This document shows positions 20,117 through 30,201 of a DNA stretch of 64,000 bases, piece by piece; position 1 is the stretch's first letter; each line of letters opens with the position of its first letter. The notes beneath the pieces were generated by a model. That model was given only the letters and a program-made list of their open reading frames with translations. It ran no database searches and was not told where the DNA came from. The DNA is from Obelidium mucronatum (taxonomy: Eukaryota > Chytridiomycota > Chytridiomycetes > Chytridiales > Chytriomycetaceae): NCBI GenBank assembly GCA_025765595.1, contig JAIVFH010000055.1, forward strand, positions 124,001-188,000. Direction: 5' to 3'. The position numbers were made by a program, and so were the translations under genes.

Positions 20117-21298
20117 TCAACCAAAGAAGGCATGTCCCAAAACCTGATCCACCGTAATCCTCACCCCAGGATCCACTCTCGTCATGGCAAACATCAATTC
20201 CCACGCATCCTCCCCGAGATCCGGTAAATCCCCCAACGGGTACTCCCCATAATTACAAGAAACCAGCTGAGAATACCCTACTTTTCCCTTCATCACCTCC
20301 CCCACTGTCGACGGCACAAGCCCATCCCCGGACAAGAGTACATACAGAATCATACCCAACGCAAACACATCGGCAGCGCGACCATCCAACGCCGACGATG
20401 CATAAGGGCTATCACTCAAAAACTCGGGGGCCGAGACTTCCGCGGTACCATACGCCTTGATCCCCACCGACGCGTGCTTGGTATGCCCGAAATCCGCCAA
20501 CCGCACCTCGGGAGCACCACCTTTGGCGGCAGCAGATTGCTTAACGAGAACGTTTTCAATCTTCAAGTCTCCGTGGTAGAACCCTTTTGAATGCATTTCC
20601 TTCAATGCGAGTGCGATTTGATGGACGATTTGTTTTACGGGGGCGAGGGGGAGGAAGGAGTGGCCTTCGGATTTGGTCATGTAGGCGCGGTGGGCGTAGG
20701 ACCAGGCCCAGAGGTCGGAGGAGCCGGCGGAGACGGGGAGGGATACGGTGGTGGTGGTGATGCCGTGGCGTTGCAGAGAGAAGGTGATTGGTTTGAACTC
20801 TGGTTCGTTGGTGTTGCTGTTGTTGATGGAGGAGAGCCAGTCGGAGCCAAAGAGTTCAGTGACGAGGTAGCAGTTGTTGATGTCTTGCCAGTCTTCCATG
20901 TATCTGAGCAAGTGGTTGTTTGTCGCTGAGGAAGGGGTGTTGAGGTGTTTGAGGACCTCGATTTCGGCGGGAGCTTGAGCGTTCAGAGATGGTTTGTTTT
21001 TGTAGATGATTTTGATGGCGACAGCTTCGGCGGTTTTGGAGGTGACTGCGGCGAGAACGACTCCGTTTGATCCAAAGCCAATGATTCGTTGGACCTTGTA
21101 TTTGTCGAGAAAGTAGTTGGTTGATTGAGTGTAGGCGTGGAAGACGGCTACTCGGGCGCTGGCTTCACTGCCCAGGCCAGCGTAAACGCTCTTTTGCTGA
21201 AGCGGGGCAGCGGTTGAAGCGTGGTGGTGATCATCAGGTAAAGAAGTATCGCTCGAGACTGAGCTGTGTTTGCTGACGGTGTTTGTAGAGCTGAACAT
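20117..21298 (-). CDS. HGD-type protein kinase, copy 7
   Basis: Single exon, 393 aa from the ATG at 21298. The frame is open to 21472, but a TTATAA element at 21384-21389 and the family N-terminus favour the inner start. Landmarks: SEASARVAVFHAYT, Gly loop IIGFGSNGVV at residues 72-81, VAIKIIYK, CYLVTELFGSDWL, insertion ending SSDLWAWSYAHR, SEGHSFLPL, FYHGDLKIENVLV, LADFGHTKH, VSAPEFL, DGRAADVFALGMILYVLL and MTRVDPGVRITV. All canonical catalytic residues except the HRD arginine are present. It is closest to copy 8 (shared IIYKNKPSLN, PAEIEVLKHL, SYAHRAY/H), so these two probably come from a recent duplication. Confidence 0.9.
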   Translation of the reverse strand: MFSSTNTVSKHSSVSSDTSLPDDHHHASTAAPLQQKSVYAGLGSEASARVAVFHAYTQSTNYFLDKYKVQRIIGFGSNGVVLAAVTSKTAEAVAIKIIYKNKPSLNAQAPAEIEVLKHLNTPSSATNNHLLRYMEDWQDINNCYLVTELFGSDWLSSINNSNTNEPEFKPITFSLQRHGITTTTVSLPVSAGSSDLWAWSYAHRAYMTKSEGHSFLPLAPVKQIVHQIALALKEMHSKGFYHGDLKIENVLVKQSAAAKGGAPEVRLADFGHTKHASVGIKAYGTAEVSAPEFLSDSPYASSALDGRAADVFALGMILYVLLSGDGLVPSTVGEVMKGKVGYSQLVSCNYGEYPLGDLPDLGEDAWELMFAMTRVDPGVRITVDQVLGHAFFG

Positions 21299-21383
21299 TA
21301 TTGTATCGGTTTGAGCTATGAAGCTTAAGGCAAGGACTTGATGTAATAATACCTTTCTTTCCTTGGCGAAGAGAGAGGCTGGC

Positions 21384-21389
21384 TTATAA
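21384..21389 (-). promoter_or_regulatory. TATA-like element upstream of kinase copy 7
   Basis: Minus-strand TTATAA about 86 bases upstream of the ATG at 21298; it lies inside the longer open frame and so argues for the inner start. Confidence 0.35.
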
Positions 21390-21479
21390 ACCTTTTTCAC
21401 AAAACGTGGCTGTTTGAAATCCGATGACGCAAAGTGGCCCCACGTATTTGCAATCAAAGTTCGATTTGACAAATTCGAA

Positions 21480-22061
21480 ATCAGCCGCCAAAAAAGAGCG
21501 CTCGACCTTACAAATGATTTCTAATACCACCGAGATATCAAATCAAATCAAATGGCGAGGAAGGCATCAAGCGCGTTGTTTGTTTTGCTGCTGAACGTTC
21601 TGAAAAGGCATGACGGCAGGCGGTGGGCGGCAATGTTCTCAGCCTCCCACATGCCGCAATAAAAAAGGCACTCAAATATTATTCAGTGCTCAATTTTCAT
21701 CATAGCTTAAATGAAAATGAATTAAATTAAATGACAGAGCTTTTTATTTATCAAGCGTCAGAAAAGAAAGAACAGAAAAAAAGAAAGAAAGAAAAAAAAT
21801 AACACTTTCGAATTTGCTGATACTTTAAAATTAAAACCAAGAAAAGAATTCAAGGCGATCGAAGCAGAAGTGTACAAATAAATGGTGTTTTTCAAAGCCA
21901 GTTTGCTGATGTGAAGAAAGTTGGCACTTGGTGCCATCACTTGCAAGGCATAAAAAAGAAAGGCATCCAAAAAAGTAGACTAAGTTTCTAGACAATGGTT
22001 GGATTGCCGAACTGGAAGGTGAAAGTCTTCAAGGTGGTAGCAGAGAGGTGGTTGCAGGAGT
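21480..22061. other. Spacer between kinase copies 7 and 8
   Basis: About 580 bases of AT-rich sequence with A/G runs (21773-21800). It presumably holds the 3' region of copy 8 and upstream sequence of copy 7. No gene seen. Confidence 0.4.
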
Positions 22062-23228
22062 TCATACGTCAGCAAAGAAAGGATGAGCCAGAACTTGGTG
22101 GATAGAAACACGCGTGGTAGGATCGACGCGAGTCATGGCAAACAAGAGATCCCAGACATCGGCATCCAAATCGGTCATGTCGTCAAGAGGGTACTCGCCA
22201 TGACGAAAAGAGGCCAATCTCTCGTATCCCACACGCCCAGCCTTAACTTCCTTGACAGCAGAAGGAAGCTCGCCGTGGTCGTTCAAAAGAACGTAAAGAA
22301 CCATGCCAAGAGCAAAGATATCCGCAGCACGACCGTCGATATCTTCACTAGAGAAGGGGGAATCCGCCAAAAACTCCGGTGGAGAAACTTCTTGAGTTCC
22401 GTAAGACTTGATTCCGAAAGAAGTGTGCTTTGAATGACCAAAGTCGGCAAGACGGATCTGGGGACCCATCACTTTCCCACCGGACTGAACCAGAACATTC
22501 TCAATCTTGATGTCACCGTGGTAGAAGCCCTTTCTGTGCATTTCAGCGAGCCCAAGAGCGACTTGCTTCACGATCTGCTTCACGGGTTGAAGCGGCAGCA
22601 TCGAGTGGCCTTCAGTGTTGAACACATGGGCTCTGTGGGCATACGACCAGGCCCACAGATCCGATGAGCCCGCCGAGAAGGGCAGCGAGATGTTGACGAT
22701 GGTGTTGTTGTGTGCGACCCTGAAGTTGAGTGGGCGCAGCTGATCTGACGAGTCCGCACTGTTCATTGCGGCCATCCAGTCTGAGCCAAACAGCTCTGTC
22801 ACGACGTAGAAGTGGATTGCGTCTTGCCAGTCCTCGACGTAGCTGAGCAGGTAGTTAGTAGCCGACAGGTGCTTCAGCACTTCGACCTCGGCGGGTGGAG
22901 GAGTGTTCAGCGACGGCTTGTTCTTGTAGATGACTTTGACTGCGACGGGGCGGCCCGTCGCGACGCACAGCGCAGCGACGACGACGCCGTTCGACCCGAA
23001 GCCGATGATGCGCTTCGCCGCGTACAAAGCGAGCAGCTTCGGCGCAGACAAAGGCTGCGCGAACGCCGCGGCGACGGCCGCGCGCGCCTTGGCTTCGCTG
23101 CCCAGGCCGGCGTACAGCGGCTGCGGCTTGGTTGGAAGACCGGGCGGGGTGCTGACTGGCGATGTTGATGCTGATGTTAAAGAGCCGCACGGCGAGGGCG
23201 TGCGCGTCGTGTTGAGTGCGATGGCCAT
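22062..23228 (-). CDS. HGD-type protein kinase, copy 8
   Basis: Single exon, 388 aa, complete. Landmarks: SEAKARAAVAAAFA, IIGFGSNGVVVAAL, VAVKVIYK, FYVVTELFGSDWM, insertion ending SSDLWAWSYAHR, TEGHSMLPL, FYHGDIKIENVLV, LADFGHSKH, YGTQEVSPPEFL, DGRAADIFALGMVLYVLL and MTRVDPTTRVS. The first about 100 codons are strikingly GC-rich (22930-23180, many GCG and CGC), while the C-lobe has the window's usual composition. Its closest relative is copy 7. All residues needed for catalysis are present apart from the HRD arginine. Confidence 0.9.
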   Translation of the reverse strand: MAIALNTTRTPSPCGSLTSASTSPVSTPPGLPTKPQPLYAGLGSEAKARAAVAAAFAQPLSAPKLLALYAAKRIIGFGSNGVVVAALCVATGRPVAVKVIYKNKPSLNTPPPAEVEVLKHLSATNYLLSYVEDWQDAIHFYVVTELFGSDWMAAMNSADSSDQLRPLNFRVAHNNTIVNISLPFSAGSSDLWAWSYAHRAHVFNTEGHSMLPLQPVKQIVKQVALGLAEMHRKGFYHGDIKIENVLVQSGGKVMGPQIRLADFGHSKHTSFGIKSYGTQEVSPPEFLADSPFSSEDIDGRAADIFALGMVLYVLLNDHGELPSAVKEVKAGRVGYERLASFRHGEYPLDDMTDLDADVWDLLFAMTRVDPTTRVSIHQVLAHPFFADV

Positions 23229-23798
23229 TGGAACTTGAAGGTAGTTTTGGTTTGATGGGACTGCGGCTGCGGTGGGCGTCGTGGTTTTTAACTTTTTTTT
23301 CAGTGACGTGGATGAGGGGGAGAAACCCTGATTTCAAATGTGGTCAAGTTTTCGAACACAGACAAATCCCCCAAAACGTGGCTGAGTTTTGACCCCTGCG
23401 TCTGTGCGCAGTTCCTATTGGCTTGTCCGAAAAGGCCGCAAATTATTACTTCCACGTGTTATGGAATAGTTACAACACGAAAGCAAACTGCTGGTTTGAA
23501 GGGGGTGGAGGTGACAATTCCCCTCTCGCGCTTACAAATGTCGGAAAAACTCGGATTCGATTCCTGTAATATTCCGATTCGACGATTCACACTCCGATCC
23601 TATCATATCTTGACTTGTCAGTTGTATTAGCAATTGCCCGTCAAGCGAATGCCCCTGTAACTCAGGCAACCACCAACGGGTGTTGAACCAACCGAACAAG
23701 TTGGAATATTCCAGAACATTCTCGTCATGTCCGATAATAATGTCCGACTGACAAACAAACTTCACGAAAAAAAAACACACCCAAGGCATCTATTATAT
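23229..23798. other. Spacer upstream of kinase copy 8
   Basis: About 570 bases without a gene. The first 100 bases are the likely promoter of kinase copy 8. 23530-23640 contains motifs such as GGATTCGATTCC and ATTCCGATTCG, like those at the ends of elements 1 and 2, but no matching terminal repeat. Confidence 0.4.
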
Positions 23799-24701
23799 TT
23801 AAGAAAACTCCGGATATAACTCCTTCTTCACAGTTTTGGCAAAACGTAGCAAATTCTCATGTCTAGAAACCGCCGCAAACAACTTTGGATTCAAATGCGA
23901 AAACTCAACCACATTCGTCAAATGCCCAAACGCTGCCAAATCCGCCACACACATCTTCTCATTACTGAAAAAGTACCGCTTCTCCCCCAACAACACTGCC
24001 GCGTCCTCCCAAAACTCATTCTCCATTTGAACCCACGCGTCCTCTGGATACTTGCTTGTTCCATTCTTGAACAACATGTCAGCTACACCCGGCTGGATGA
24101 ACCGATCTGGAACAATCTTGTACACAAGCCACGGCATACTCTCTTCAAAGTACTCGCTTTTTGTGGCCTCCCAGTTATGCACCCATCTCTCCAGAACCAT
24201 GCGAAAGTAAATAAAGTTTTCGATTCCGTAACGAAACATGTTGGCGTGAGCCTTGATTTCAGCGGTTAGCCAAGCATCGGGGTCTGCGATAACGCCCTCT
24301 TTGACGAGTCTCTTGATAATGAGCTGCGAATCGCTTAGAATCTCGCCGTTCCAATGCAAGACGGGGATCTTTGATGTGGGTAGCTGCGTGTACTCGACGA
24401 CTTTTACTTGAAAATCGACTTTGGCGTGTCGAAGGAGGGCGTCGAGTTTCGCAACGAAGGGGCTTCCGTGTGGGTATTTACTCTTTTGGGAAAGTGTTGC
24501 GAGGATGATGGTTTTTCGGTCGTTGGGAGATGTGAGGGGTTTGAATTGTGAGGATTGCGGAGCTGGGATTGGGCAGTGGGTGGTCTTTGAAGATTTTGAG
24601 GTTAGAAAATGGAGGAGGAGGGCTGTGATGATAATGGATGCTGCAGCGAGGATGACTTGTTTGTTGTCATTGAAGGTTGTGATTAGTTCTGATTGATCCA
24701 T
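23799..24701 (-). CDS. FAXC/GST-fold protein with N-terminal membrane anchor, copy 1
   Basis: Single exon, 300 aa. Residues about 14-33 (VILAAASIIITALLLHFL) form a membrane segment. They are followed by a thioredoxin-like N-domain with GSPFVAKLDALLRHAKVDF, LPTSKIPVLHWNGE and SDSQLI, then a GST C-domain-like part with YFFSNEKMCVADLAAFGHL. This order matches the failed-axon-connections/metaxin-type branch of the GST superfamily. A canonical glutathione-binding Cys or Tyr is not evident; the membrane anchor suggests an organelle surface. A paralogue lies at 29287-30147, and the two flank a pair of tandem F-box/TPR genes. Function in fungi is unknown to me. Confidence 0.8.
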   Translation of the reverse strand: MDQSELITTFNDNKQVILAAASIIITALLLHFLTSKSSKTTHCPIPAPQSSQFKPLTSPNDRKTIILATLSQKSKYPHGSPFVAKLDALLRHAKVDFQVKVVEYTQLPTSKIPVLHWNGEILSDSQLIIKRLVKEGVIADPDAWLTAEIKAHANMFRYGIENFIYFRMVLERWVHNWEATKSEYFEESMPWLVYKIVPDRFIQPGVADMLFKNGTSKYPEDAWVQMENEFWEDAAVLLGEKRYFFSNEKMCVADLAAFGHLTNVVEFSHLNPKLFAAVSRHENLLRFAKTVKKELYPEFS

Positions 24702-24845
24702 CTTTTTTTTTTTGAACGGACACGTTGTAATTGGACCAAAAAACTGTCATAAAATAGTTTATCTCGATGTGAACGGGGAGGTTTCTCGGAGTATTGATTG
24801 AGCTCTTCCTGTGCTGCGTGCAACGCTTTTTTTTTCTTTCATTGA

Positions 24846-26947
24846 ATGGCTACAATTCCATTCTTTCCGCCAAAGCGGTTTGTACAGCAATCAGCCGCTG
24901 GCGGCAACTCGAAAGAGCAGAAGCCTTTTAACGTATCTTGGATCGGGAGGAAGCTTGCGTTTCTGTTTCAAGTAAGAGCTGTTTTGCACACTGCCCAATT
25001 TTAAAGTCCGATCGCTCACCAACAGAGCAGGAACGCAAACTAGCCATACTAAATGATATCGAAGGTACTTTTGAGTCCGCCTATCAAGTATGATACAACC
25101 TGTCTAAACTGTGTTAGCAATCTGATTTAATCTCACCAATTTGCTCCAATTAGAGCCCTGGACCGGTGCCGACTGCTTCTTCAATCAATTCAGCAGTTTC
25201 GACAAGTTTAATGGAAGACCTACCCATGGAGTTGATTGCAGCCATATTCAGCTGGATCGCACCAGCGCACGTCCACAAATACAGAGCCCTCTGCCACTCA
25301 ATCAACAACATCCTCAGCGACTCCTACTTCCACAACCTGAACGTAACCAACTTTTATCGGAAGCTGGAACCGCTTGAAAAAGTCGTCAAAATCAGTTACG
25401 TGGTGTTCCCAGACCTGGAGACTGTCAAGTCATCTTGGGAGATCCTACTGCACGACTATCGTTCCAAAATATACGGTGATAAACCGTTTATAAGCATTCG
25501 GTCAAAAGACCATGGGATCCTTCTAGTTGCTAGCAACATGATTAAACACTTGGGCTTGCCTTTCCCGCTTGAGCATGTAAACGCAAGGCGAATCATGCGA
25601 TACAATCGCGCGACAGGCAATATAAGGAGATTGAATGATCGTGATATGAATCAGCGGGGACCGTTTCCATTTGATCCCGTGATGGATGTATTGGTATTCT
25701 GGAACCCAGCGTTGCCCTCTATCCCAGTCGAGCCTCCTCCACCACAGCCGCAAACACTGCGGATCTTTGTGCCTGCATATACAAGCGCCTCAAGATACGA
25801 ACGCCTCCAAAACGAAGCCGGTAAATCACCCAACTCGAAACGGATCAACGTTCCATTCAGTCTGTATCCCTGTTTATCCCATACTTGGAGTGTATGGAAA
25901 GATGGATACCCAATGAAAGATGGAAGAGTGGATTCACGCTGGTTTATGCTTCTGTTGGAGGATTTTATGCAGGAACATGGGTTGGTGAACGCGATTGTGC
26001 GGCGACAGCCTTTCAGTGGTGGTATTGCGTTGGCTTCTCCAACTACTATTTATGATTGCAATGATGGAAATGATCCCTTGGATTTCAGAAAGGAAAAGAT
26101 TGTGATATATCCAATGGGTCTTCATAATGTTGTGGTACCGCCAAGTACCTTGGAGCTGTGGAATGCGACTCACCAGCAAGCAACGGCTGCAGCAGCCGAA
26201 AGAGATTTTGGAAAGGCTGTTCAACTGTTTCGAGAGTTGATCAAATCAAAGCTGGATGTTTACGGGATCAAAGGCCCGCCAGCATATGAGAATCACGTTG
26301 ATATTGCCTCTATCCGGATCGCCCAACAAGATTTTAAAGAAGCGTCAAAAGAATTGTGTATATTTTTCGAAAACGGGCCACAACGATCAGAGGCTGTGTT
26401 GATGACTGCGTTTGAACTATTGCGACAGATTGCAATGAAGGGGGACTGTCCTGGATTGGTTGGTCCTTATACGGCGGAGCGATTCGAAGGCGGCGACGGT
26501 GGTGGTGCCTTGTTGGCTGATTCCTACAGTGATTTATCTGACGTGTATTTTCAAACGGGGCTGTTTAGTGGAAATATTGCGGTTCCCATCAACCGTGACA
26601 AAGTAGATAGTATAGAGTGTGTCGATTCATTTGATATCAGTGGGAGATTTCTGCATAGCCAAGGGCGATATCGCGAAGCTTTAAAGCGATTTAGAACTGC
26701 CTTGAACCGCAGACAGTTGCTCTTCCCGAATCAGTTGGACGCGCTGCAATCCACGCGGGATCATATGCAGACTGCAAGGTTGGAGCTTTGCAAGGAGTTG
26801 ATGGCGAAGGACGATTATCACGCTGCTTACCCACTCTCAAAGAGTTATTACAATATTTGCATGGAGGATTTTGGTTCATTTTCTAAAAAGGCGATAGAAG
26901 CTTCGAATATGGTGAAGCAATGTGAGGATAAACTATGTAGTATTTGA
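24846..26947 (+). CDS. F-box/TPR protein, copy A (intact)
   Basis: Three exons fit exactly: 24846-24971, 25028-25087 and 25154-26947 (659 aa), with introns of 56 and 66 bases. The N-terminus begins MATIPFFPPKRFVQQ. The F-box-like segment MEDLPMELIAAIFSWIAPA lies near residue 82 and is followed by HKYRALCHSINNIL. The middle has VVFPDLETVKSSW and FDPVMDVLVFWNPAL, also found in the gene at 4320. The C-terminal half contains TPR-like helices (RDFGKAVQLFRELIKSKLD, GRYREALKRFRTAL). The likely role is a substrate-recognition subunit of an SCF ubiquitin ligase, inferred from the domain pair only. Copy B follows in tandem at 27091. Confidence 0.82.
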
Positions 26948-27090
26948 TGACATTGTTTAGCATTACATCCGCATTTCATTTCATATCACGTAAAAACCAA
27001 CTCACTATGCGCTGTTTTCACTTTTCTCTGATTTCAGAACTTGGCGGTCTTCTCATTTAATTGAGGCTTGAATTGATACACAAACACCAA

Positions 27091-29233
27091 ATGACGACAG
27101 GTCCGTTCCCTGTTCCGTTCCCTCCGTCAAGGCCACCCACACGGCAATCGGCGACTGCAGGCACATCAGACCTTAAGAGTCATTCTAATGACTTTTCAAA
27201 TGGGAGAAACGCTGACTACCGGATTCAAGTGAGCATTTGTGAATTTAATTGGGTTGTAGCCCAAATTAAAAGTTCTTCATGTCTGTCCCCAAAGGAACCA
27301 GCAGACGTAGATCCCATACTATCCAAGTCAGAGGATTTCGAATGCGATCTTGCATCCCTCGTTATAGTATGTGGTACAACCCTGCCAAAAGTCATAATTT
27401 ATTGATCAGTGTCCTTGTAGATCCCTACACCATTGCCGCATAAAACCAATTCACCTGCTTCCATCGATTCAAACTCCATTGATTCGAAATACAAAACGCG
27501 TTTAATTAATGACATGCCTGTGGAGGTGATTGCAGCCATATTCAGTTGGATTGCTCCTCCAACACAAGTCCACCAATATCGAGCCTTATGCCACTCAATC
27601 AACAATGCCCTCAGCGATCCTTACTTTCATCAACTCAATGTACTCAAGTTTTATCAAAACTTGGGACCACTCGAAAAGGTGGTCAAAATCAGTTACGTTG
27701 TGTTTCCAGATCTGGAGACAATCAAAGGTGCTTGGGAGATTGTACTGCATGACCATTGTCCCGAGATGTACGGTGATAAACTTGTCATTAGCGTTCGGTC
27801 GAAAGACCATGGAATTCTTCCGGTTGCTAGTAAGATGGTTGAGCGTTTCGACTTACCATTTCCTCTTGAACACGTGAACGCCACGAGACTAATGCGATAC
27901 AATCGCGAAATCGGGGTGGTGAGAAAGCTATTTGAGAAGGGTGTAGATCGACAGGGTCCGTCTCCATTTGATGCAGAGAATGAAGTTTTGGTATTCTGGA
28001 ATACGGCATTACCGTATCTGCCACTACCAGAAACACTACAAATTTTTGTTCCTGCGTATACGGCAGCTTCTTCAAGATATGATATCCTCCGAGGAATCAG
28101 AAAAGAATACGTTTTAAAGCGAATTCATATTCCGTTCTCGATATTTCCCTCATTGTCTTGGAATTGGAGTGTGGTGGAAGATGGTTACGCAATGGCAGAC
28201 GGAAGAGTCGATATCTACTGTTTTATGCTCATGTTGGATAAGTTTATGGATGATCAAGAGCTGGTGAACGCTATTGTGCGGCGGCAATTAATGCCAAAGC
28301 GATGCTGTTACGACAACTTCGGCCACCTCAGCGACAAGTATATTCAGCCAGGATATGAATGGCAACTTAACTCCGCTGGATTTCATAAAAGAAAGAATAG
28401 TACTATATCCCATCGGCCTCTATGATGGCTTTGCACCTCCTGAATCCTTGAAGGAGTGGAACTTGATCCAACAAAAAGCAACGGAATTGGCTGCTGAAAA
28501 TTCTTTTGACGAAGCCGCCAACTTGTTTCGCAAGCTGATTGTTTCCAAATTGGACGTTTATGGAGTCAAGGCCCCACAAACATATGAAAACCATGTTGAC
28601 ATTGCAGCTATCCGATTCGCCCAACACAATCTCCAGCAAGCTTCAAAGGAACTGCGTATTTTTTTCGAAAACGGACCACAGCGGTCGAAGCAGCTACTGA
28701 AGACTGCATTTGACCTCATGCGTCAAATTGCAATAATGGGGGATTGTCCTGGATTGGTTGGTCCTTTCACGGCGGAACATTCAAAGCGCGGCGGCAAGTT
28801 TGCAAAGTCCTACAATGGACTATTCAGTGTGTATTCCAAAACAGGATTATTTAGTCGGGATGTTGCTGTTCCTGTCAACCGAGAAACGGCAACTAGTATT
28901 GAGTGCGTAAATTCATTTTTCATTAGTGGGATGTTTTTGCATCAACAAGGGCGATATGAGGAGGCTTTAAAGCGGTATGGGACTGCTCTGGAGAGGAGAC
29001 AGTTGCTATTTCCGGACCAGTTGGTTGCACTGCAAACTATACGGAATCATATGCAGGTTACTAGGTTGGCACTTTGCAAAAGGTTGATGGCGAGAGGAGA
29101 TTATCAAGCAGCGTACCCAGTGTCGAAGAGTTACTACGAAGTTTCCATGGAGGATTTAAGTTGGCTGGCTGAACCATCGACGGAGGCGTGCAATATGGTG
29201 AAGCAATGTGAGAAAGAACTCGGTATTATTTGA
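27091..29233 (+). pseudogene. F-box/TPR protein, copy B, one frameshift
   Basis: Tandem paralogue of the gene at 24846 with the same three-exon design: 27091-27228, 27295-27366, then from 27421, with introns of 66 and 54 bases. The F-box segment MPVEVIAAIFSWIAPP and the middle region (VVFPDLETIKGAW) are intact. After AIVRRQLMP (about 28300) the frame must shift by one base to continue SDAVTTTSATSATSIFSQDM and NGNLTPLDFIKERIVLYP. The TPR half then runs cleanly to the stop at 29233. No intron explains the switch. With one base corrected it would be as long as copy A, so this is a young pseudogene or a sequencing error. Confidence 0.8.
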
Positions 29234-29286
29234 CAGATTTCGGTTTATTTGTGGATGTACGGCACAAAGTAAAGCGTTGTTGACTT

Positions 29287-30147
29287 CTATGGTTGTTCCG
29301 GATACAATTCCTTTTTGACGCGTGCAACAAAATCCAACAAATTCTGGTGTCTAGCAACTGCTTGATACAATCGCGGAGTCAAATTGGGAAGCTCGACAAC
29401 ATTTGCCAAGAGCCCAAAGGCAGTATAGTCTGCCATACACATTTTGCTGTTGCTGAAAAAGTACTGCTTTTCACCCAACAACGCAGCTGCATTATCCCAG
29501 AAAACCGTTTCCATTTGAACCCACGTGTCCTCGGAATACCGCATTTTGCTGAAGGCTTCAATCTGGCCCTTTTTAATAACCAACTTGACAAACTGCTGCA
29601 CGAAAACCTTGAAGAAACCTGTGAGTCCACCAAAGTAGCATTCTAATGTATCTTCGCAATGATGGATCCATCTTTCGTTTCCCAAACGGTAGTAGATAAA
29701 GTTCTCAACAGCCAAACGAAACATTTCAGCATTCGCTCTTGTGACTGGATCCACAAGCCATGCATTCGGGTGCTCGGAAATAGCTCCGTCACTGACGAGT
29801 CGGTTGACAATCAGTTCCGAGTCGCTGATTGTTTCACCCTTGTAGTAGAGGGCAGGTACCTTCCCGGTTTTTGAGCAGGGAACGTTGGGCGAGCCTTCGC
29901 TGATTACTTTGAAGTTGTTTGCTCTGAATACTGCATCGAGTTTTGCAACAAAGGGACTGCCGTTGGGGAAGGTGTTTTTCTGGAAGAGACCAGTGATAAG
30001 AATTGGTGTTTTTTCGTTCTTCTTCACAGCTTCTGGCTTGGGTTTGTTTCTCTGGCGTTGTAAGAAGACAGAAATGACCGCGACTGTGGCAGCCGAGGCA
30101 ATGATCATGGACTTGTTGGTTTGGACGAAAAGAGCCAGATCACTCAT
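29287..30147 (-). CDS. FAXC/GST-fold protein with N-terminal membrane anchor, copy 2
   Basis: Single exon, 286 aa, paralogue of the gene at 23799. It has an N-terminal hydrophobic stretch (MIIASAATVAVISVFLQ), then GSPFVAKLDAVFRANNFKV, CSKTGKVPALYYKGE, SDSELIVNRLV and, near the C-terminus, EKQYFFSNSKMCMADYTAF. In the position just before the KxPxL motif this copy has PCSKTGK where copy 1 has LPTSK, so it carries a cysteine the other lacks. Its stop lies 53 bases beyond the stop of the convergent F-box/TPR copy B. An ordinary single-exon gene with no damage seen. Confidence 0.8.
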   Translation of the reverse strand: MSDLALFVQTNKSMIIASAATVAVISVFLQRQRNKPKPEAVKKNEKTPILITGLFQKNTFPNGSPFVAKLDAVFRANNFKVISEGSPNVPCSKTGKVPALYYKGETISDSELIVNRLVSDGAISEHPNAWLVDPVTRANAEMFRLAVENFIYYRLGNERWIHHCEDTLECYFGGLTGFFKVFVQQFVKLVIKKGQIEAFSKMRYSEDTWVQMETVFWDNAAALLGEKQYFFSNSKMCMADYTAFGLLANVVELPNLTPRLYQAVARHQNLLDFVARVKKELYPEQP

Positions 30148-30201
30148 TTTAGAGATACCTCAAATACCCTCAATTACCACTAACTATTTTTATACATGAT
30201 T

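Noticed and set aside
22855..23337. Long antisense frames opposite kinase copies 8 and 9 (also 35633-36376)
   Set aside because: Arg-rich products caused by high GC in the sense gene; no conserved motifs.
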